Shown here: piece after piece, positions 7,113-10,897 of the stretch | Numbering within the stretch: the first letter of the stretch is position 1 | How the letters are laid out: each line of letters opens with the position of its first letter | Assembly (NCBI GenBank): GCA_944376975.1 | Contig: CALWEE010000040.1 | Location: 1 to 10,897 of the forward strand | Length of the DNA stretch: 10,897 nucleotides | Reading direction: 5' to 3' | Source: an uncultured Lachnospiraceae bacterium | Lineage (GTDB): Bacteria; Bacillota; Clostridia; Lachnospirales; Lachnospiraceae | Made by a program: the position numbers and the translations under genes | Notes under the pieces: generated by a model | Told to the model about the DNA's origin: nothing | Database searches by the model: none | Seen by the model: the letters and a program-made list of their open reading frames with translations, nothing else

Positions 7113-7819
7113 TCCTTCAGCTGGAACATATTTACAAAGATTATCTTCAGGGGAAAATGACCGTTCCCGTCCTGAAAGACGTGTCTTTGTCCGTTGACGC
7201 CGGAGAATACCTGGCCATCATGGGGCCCTCCGGTTCGGGCAAGACCACCCTTATGAACATCATCGGCTGCCTGGACCGTCCCACTTCGGGCAGTTATCAC
7301 CTGAACGGCCACGACGTGCTGGGCTATCGGGAAAACGAACTGTCCGACGTGCGGCTGAAACATATCGGCTTTGTTTTTCAGAGTTTCCACCTGCTGCCCA
7401 AGCAGACCGCTCTGGACAACGTGGCCCTTCCCCTCATTTATGCCGGCGTATCCAAAAAGGAACGGCGTGAACGGGCCGCCCAGGCCCTGGAGCGGGTCGG
7501 GCTCGGCGACCGGGTCGGCTTCAAGCCCAACCAGCTTTCCGGCGGCCAGCAGCAGCGGGTCGCCATCGCCCGGGCCATCGTCAACCATCCTTCGATCCTC
7601 CTGGCCGATGAACCCACCGGCGCCCTGGACAGCCAGTCCGGCGTCCAGGTCATGGAGCTTTTCCAAAGCCTGAACGACGAAGGCATGACCGTCATCATGA
7701 TCACCCATGACGGCGAGATCGCCTCTTATGCCCGGCGCAAGGCCATCATAAGGGACGGCGTACTTTCCGACGACGCGCCTTACGCCAAAAAATATGAACG
7801 AAAGGGGGAGACACCATGA
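7109..7819 (+). CDS. ABC transporter ATP-binding protein, MacB/LolD class
   Basis: A 236-residue cytoplasmic ATPase that powers the exporter. Seen: Walker A GPSGSGKT at 39-46, Q-loop Gln91 in FVFQSFHLLP, signature LSGGQ at 143-147, Walker B ILLADE at 163-168 with catalytic Glu168, the D-loop SALD-like GALD at 171-174, and switch His200. The sequence IIGCLDRPTSG and the length are typical of the MacB/LolD/FtsE group that works with FtsX-like permeases. The start was set at ATG 7109 because it gives the canonical N-terminus MILQLEHIYK, has GGGGAGG 7 nt upstream, and makes an ATGA overlap with the first adaptor. An in-frame upstream ATG at 7025 would add 28 low-complexity Arg/Gly-rich residues. 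It overlaps the second adaptor by another ATGA, suggesting coupled translation. Confidence 0.96.
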   Translation: MILQLEHIYKDYLQGKMTVPVLKDVSLSVDAGEYLAIMGPSGSGKTTLMNIIGCLDRPTSGSYHLNGHDVLGYRENELSDVRLKHIGFVFQSFHLLPKQTALDNVALPLIYAGVSKKERRERAAQALERVGLGDRVGFKPNQLSGGQQQRVAIARAIVNHPSILLADEPTGALDSQSGVQVMELFQSLNDEGMTVIMITHDGEIASYARRKAIIRDGVLSDDAPYAKKYERKGETP

Positions 7820-9408
7820 AAAAACCGGTTATCGCCGTTTTATGCGCGGGTCTGTGCGCGGTCCTGATCGGGGGCAGCATCCTGGGATATACCCTCTGGT
7901 CCAGATCCCGGACGCGGATCTCTGTGGAAAACGTTTCCATGCTCCAGGGCTACTGGGGCGACACCAATTCCATTTACGGCATGGTCACCACCGACCTGAC
8001 CCAGGAGGTCTTCCTCAAGTCGGACATGGTGCTGAGCGAAGTCCTCGTCAAAGAGGGCGACACCGTCACCGTGGGCACGCCTCTGATCCAGTATGACACC
8101 ACTCTGATCAATCTGGATCTGGAGATGCAGGCGCTGTCCATCGACTCCATCGACATCCAGTTAAACGCGGCCAAGCAGGAACTGTCCCTGCTCCAGTCGG
8201 CCACCACTTATACGCCGCCGGTCACCGACAGCGGCGCGGACACGCCGGATACGGCGGACGGCGCGACGGCTTCGATGGCCGCCCTGCCCCGCGTGCTCCT
8301 CATGTCCACCGGCAATCTTACCGCCGACCCGGACGAGACAGTCTATCGACTGGATGAAAAGACCACTTTGTTTTTAAAGAACGGCACCAGCAACGTCTAC
8401 GAAGTCAAATGCGCGCCGGAGACGATCATCACCGCCGCCTTCCTCAACCGGATCCGGGGCTACAGCCCGGACGGAGAGCGGCTCGTCTCCCAGCCCATCA
8501 TGGTCATCCTGAAAGTTCCCGACAGGAACCTTCACATTTATCTGGACGGATACAGCCAGGAAGACCCGGAAGATATGGCCGACATGGATCTGATGACCTA
8601 TCTTCAGACGTATAACGTACAGACGTCCGAGACACCCGTCGTCCCGTCGGAAGACAACCCTTACAACGGGCTGACGCCGGAGGAAAAGTCCCGTCAGATC
8701 TCGGAAAAAGAAAGCGCCATCCGCACGCTGGAACTGGACCGGCGGGAAGCGGTGATCCAATATGAAAAACTCCAGGACAAGTACGACGACGCCATCGTCA
8801 AGAGCACGGTCAACGGCCAGGTCCGGTCCGTGGGCGACCTGGAAAAGGGAAGTGAAGGAGCGGAAGCCTTCATGGTCATCTCCAGCGACGAGGGCTTTTA
8901 CCTGAAAAGTTCCATCAATGAACTGATGCTGGACAGCGTTTCCGTGGGCCAGACGATTTCGGTCATGAACATGGAGACCGGCATGACAGGCGAAGCCGAG
9001 ATCACGTCCATCGCCTCCTATCCTTCTTCCAGCAGCGGCGACGGCTACAGCACGAACCCCAACACGTCCAGCTATCCGTTCACCGCCTATATCGCCGACG
9101 GATCCGGATATAAAAACAATCAGAGCGTGCAGGTGACCCTTTCCGGCGGCACGGCTCCGGGCGAATTCCCGCTGACCATCCCGAAAGCCTATATCCGGGA
9201 CGACGACGGGCAGCCTTACGTCTATATCGCCGACGAAAACGGCCGTCTGAAAAAGCAGGAAGTAAAGACCGGCAAGATCTATTACGGTTCCTACCAGGAG
9301 ATCCTCGAAGGGCTGACCATGGACGACCTGATCGCCTTCCCCTACGGGAAGAACGTCCGGCCCGGCGTGAAAGCCGATATGCCGGACACGTCGGACATCA
9401 TGTATTAG
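7816..9408 (+). CDS. Membrane-fusion (HlyD/MacA-type) adaptor, copy 2, with large hairpin insert
   Basis: A 530-residue extracytoplasmic adaptor with one N-terminal membrane anchor at about 5-28. The first half-lipoyl motif is at about 72-95 (VLVKEGDTVTVGTPLIQYD) and the first coiled-coil helix at about 98-128. An extra segment of about 155 residues (roughly 129-285) follows; it starts with a Thr/Pro/Asp-rich linker, contains a folded-looking core, and ends acidic. The second helix is at about 286-325, the second half-lipoyl motif at about 326-345 (AIVKSTVNGQVRSVGDLEKG), then a beta-barrel with a Ser/Gly/Asn-rich loop at 401-420 and the C-terminal GLTMDDLIAFPYGKNVRPG. It resembles adaptor 1 in architecture and C-terminal sequence, so the two look like diverged paralogues. 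The start is ATG in an ATGA overlap with the ATPase, after an AAAGGGGGAG site. The insert's function is not recognised. Confidence 0.85.
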   Translation: MKKPVIAVLCAGLCAVLIGGSILGYTLWSRSRTRISVENVSMLQGYWGDTNSIYGMVTTDLTQEVFLKSDMVLSEVLVKEGDTVTVGTPLIQYDTTLINLDLEMQALSIDSIDIQLNAAKQELSLLQSATTYTPPVTDSGADTPDTADGATASMAALPRVLLMSTGNLTADPDETVYRLDEKTTLFLKNGTSNVYEVKCAPETIITAAFLNRIRGYSPDGERLVSQPIMVILKVPDRNLHIYLDGYSQEDPEDMADMDLMTYLQTYNVQTSETPVVPSEDNPYNGLTPEEKSRQISEKESAIRTLELDRREAVIQYEKLQDKYDDAIVKSTVNGQVRSVGDLEKGSEGAEAFMVISSDEGFYLKSSINELMLDSVSVGQTISVMNMETGMTGEAEITSIASYPSSSSGDGYSTNPNTSSYPFTAYIADGSGYKNNQSVQVTLSGGTAPGEFPLTIPKAYIRDDDGQPYVYIADENGRLKKQEVKTGKIYYGSYQEILEGLTMDDLIAFPYGKNVRPGVKADMPDTSDIMY

Positions 9409-9418
9409 GAGGGACATC

Positions 9419-10669
9419 ATGCTGGAAAATATCAGACTTTCTTTTCAGGGCATATGGTCCCATAAAATGCGTTCATTCCTCACCATGCTCGGCATCATCA
9501 TCGGGATCGCGGCCATCATCGCCATCGTATCCACGATCAAAGGTACGAATGAACAGATCAAACAAAACCTGGTGGGCTCGGGCAACAATACGGTGGAAGT
9601 CCGGCTTTACCAGAACGACTATCAGTACCAGCCGGAATACGAAGGCGTTCCTTCCACCGTCCCGCTGGTTTCCGAAGAGACGATGGAAGATATCCGTCAG
9701 GTGGAAAACGTGGAAAGCGCGTCGTTATATCTTTCCCGGGAGCACGCGGACAACATCTTCTACAACAACACCTCCCTCCTCGGCGGCGGGAAGGTGTTCG
9801 GCATCGACGGGGACTATTTTTCCACCTGCGGCTATGTGATCAAAAGCGGCCGGGGATTTACCGATAAGGACTACAGCCAGTTCCGCAAAGTGGCCATCAT
9901 CGACCAGACGACGGCGGACAGTCTTCTTTCCGGCGCGTCCCCCATCGGGAAAACGCTGGAAATCCAGGGCGAGCCTTTTACCATCGTGGGATTATGCGAG
10001 AAATCCAACGCGTTCCGGCCGGTCATCAATTCCATCGATGATTACTACAACTTCATGACCGACAGCAGCGGAACGATCTTCCTGCCCGACGCGGCCTGGC
10101 CCATCATCTACAATTATGATGAACCCCAGTCGCTGGTCATACGGGCTTCCAGTACCGACGATATGACGTCCGCCGGCCGGCAGTGCGCGGATATCCTCAA
10201 CAGCCATATCACATCCGGCGAGATCAAATATAAGGCTTCCGACCTTCTGGAGCAGGCCAAGCAGCTTCAGGAATTGAGCTCCGCCACCAATCAGCAGCTG
10301 ATCTGGATCGCCAGCATCTCCCTTCTGGTGGGCGGTATCGGCGTTATGAACATCATGCTCGTATCGGTGACGGAACGGACAAAGGAGATCGGCCTGAAAA
10401 AGGCCATCGGCGCGAAAAAATCCCGCATACTGGGCCAGTTCCTGACGGAGGCCGCCGCCCTGACAAGCCTTGGCGGCATCATCGGCATCGTGGCCGGCAT
10501 CGTCCTGGCGAAAGTCATTTCCCGGATATCCTCCACGCCTTCCGCCATCAGCGTACCGGCCATCCTGTTCTCTGTCATATTCTCCATGGTCATCGGGATC
10601 ATCTTCGGACTTTTGCCTTCCGTCAAGGCGGCCAACTTAAATCCCATCGACGCTCTGAGACACGAATAA
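9419..10669 (+). CDS. ABC transporter permease, MacB/FtsX type
   Basis: A 416-residue integral membrane subunit with the MacB topology. A first transmembrane helix lies at about 20-39 after the conserved MRSFLTMLGIIIGI segment. A large extracytoplasmic MacB-type domain covers about 41-290 and contains VFGIDGDYF and GRGFTDKDY. Three C-terminal helices lie at about 294-316, 345-368 and 378-402. The FtsX-domain hallmark LLVGGIGVMNIMLVSVTERT followed by KEIGLKKAIGAKK (about 302-334) and the ending LNPIDALRHE are typical. Unlike E. coli MacB, the ATPase is a separate gene, as usual in Gram-positives. AGGAGGG overlaps the stop codon of the second adaptor and lies 5 nt before the ATG. It would act as a dimer with the ATPase at 7109-7819 and the two adaptors. 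The substrate could be a peptide, lipid, drug or siderophore; sequence does not decide. Confidence 0.93.
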   Translation: MLENIRLSFQGIWSHKMRSFLTMLGIIIGIAAIIAIVSTIKGTNEQIKQNLVGSGNNTVEVRLYQNDYQYQPEYEGVPSTVPLVSEETMEDIRQVENVESASLYLSREHADNIFYNNTSLLGGGKVFGIDGDYFSTCGYVIKSGRGFTDKDYSQFRKVAIIDQTTADSLLSGASPIGKTLEIQGEPFTIVGLCEKSNAFRPVINSIDDYYNFMTDSSGTIFLPDAAWPIIYNYDEPQSLVIRASSTDDMTSAGRQCADILNSHITSGEIKYKASDLLEQAKQLQELSSATNQQLIWIASISLLVGGIGVMNIMLVSVTERTKEIGLKKAIGAKKSRILGQFLTEAAALTSLGGIIGIVAGIVLAKVISRISSTPSAISVPAILFSVIFSMVIGIIFGLLPSVKAANLNPIDALRHE

Positions 10670-10672
10670 AAC

Positions 10673-10727
10673 CAAACAGCGCGGACATATGCGTTTGATA
10701 TGTCCGCGCTGTTTGATTTTATATTTT
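10673..10727. terminator. Strong, probably bidirectional intrinsic terminator
   Basis: A perfect 18-bp stem (10673-10690 with 10698-10715) with GC core CAGCGCGGACAT, a 7-nt loop, and ATTTTATATTTT downstream on the plus strand. It starts 3 nt after the permease stop codon. On the minus strand the stem is followed by GTTTTATT, so it can also serve the convergent gene, whose stop codon lies 16 nt away. Confidence 0.94.
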
Positions 10728-10730
10728 CCC

Positions 10731-10897
10731 TTATTGGATATTATTCTTTATGATCGTCCATATGTTCGGGCTGTCTTCGTAGCCGATGCGCCAGGCGGCA
10801 ATGCCTGCCAGGCCGTATTCTTTGATCATCTGGGCCCGGGCGGTAATGGACGTTTCGTCTTCCAGCCATATCTCATAGAAGTTGCCGTCGATCTCGG
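10731..10897 (-). CDS. C-terminal end of a GH18-family protein (spore-germination YaaH-like), partial
   Basis: Only the last 55 codons are in the window; the gene enters from the right edge and stops with TAA at 10731-10733. The visible residues include FYEIWLEDETS, ARAQMIKEYGLAGIAAWRIGYE and a final IWTIIKNN. This resembles the C-terminal end of the catalytic barrel of family 18 glycoside hydrolases of the YaaH/YdhD type, where a WFED-like strand and an LAGIxxWxLG strand close the barrel. Such proteins hydrolyse or bind peptidoglycan or chitin-like glycans, often at the spore cortex. The catalytic DxxDxE region is outside the window, so activity cannot be judged. Confidence 0.75.
   Translation of the reverse strand, partial: EIDGNFYEIWLEDETSITARAQMIKEYGLAGIAAWRIGYEDSPNIWTIIKNNIQ

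Noticed and set aside
8374..9420. 348-codon minus-strand open frame opposite adaptor 2
   Set aside because: It is antisense to a well-supported gene with operon overlaps on both sides; the Val/His/Asp-rich composition is a shadow effect.
1..10897. CRISPR array, transposon, phage or toxin-antitoxin genes
   Set aside because: No regularly spaced repeats, terminal inverted repeats, transposase or integrase motifs, or small paired genes were seen; the window is packed with ordinary chromosomal genes.

Overview
The window looks like chromosomal DNA from a Gram-positive Clostridia species, probably Lachnospiraceae-like. The coding regions are GC-rich and the spacers AT-rich. Support comes from a T-box riboswitch ahead of ileS, strong AGGAGG-type ribosome binding sites, a MacB-like exporter with no outer-membrane partner, and the tail of a glycoside hydrolase family 18 (GH18) protein of the kind common in spore-formers. 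The family assignment is inference from gene style. No mobile element, CRISPR array, tRNA or rRNA was seen.

Minus strand, left half (5712 down to 1): a sigma-A type promoter, TTGACA-17-TATGAT, drives a leader of about 290 nt. The leader is an isoleucine T-box with an AUC specifier, a conserved AGAGA/GGUGNAAGCC-type distal stem I, an antiterminator with a 7-nt UGGU-containing bulge, and a competing intrinsic terminator. It controls ileS, a complete eukaryotic-like (type 2) isoleucyl-tRNA synthetase. glgP (glycogen phosphorylase) starts only 6 bp after the ileS stop and runs off the left edge. Its ribosome binding site lies inside the last ileS codons, so a glycogen-degrading enzyme appears to be co-transcribed under tRNA-Ile control.

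Plus strand, right half (5868 to 10669): four tightly packed genes diverge from ileS. They encode a membrane-fusion adaptor, a MacB/LolD-class ABC ATPase, a second larger adaptor, and a MacB/FtsX-type permease. The first three are joined by 4-bp ATGA overlaps, and the fourth has its Shine-Dalgarno on the stop codon of the third. They look like one tripartite-style ABC exporter with two paralogous adaptors; the substrate cannot be read from sequence. An 18-bp hairpin with T-runs on both sides ends the operon and probably serves the convergent gene as well.

Right edge (10731 to 10897, minus strand): the last 55 codons of a GH18-type protein.

Nothing here is clearly a new kind of system. The most interesting points are the T-box/ileS/glgP linkage and the dual-adaptor exporter, whose second adaptor carries an insert of about 155 residues in its coiled-coil hairpin.
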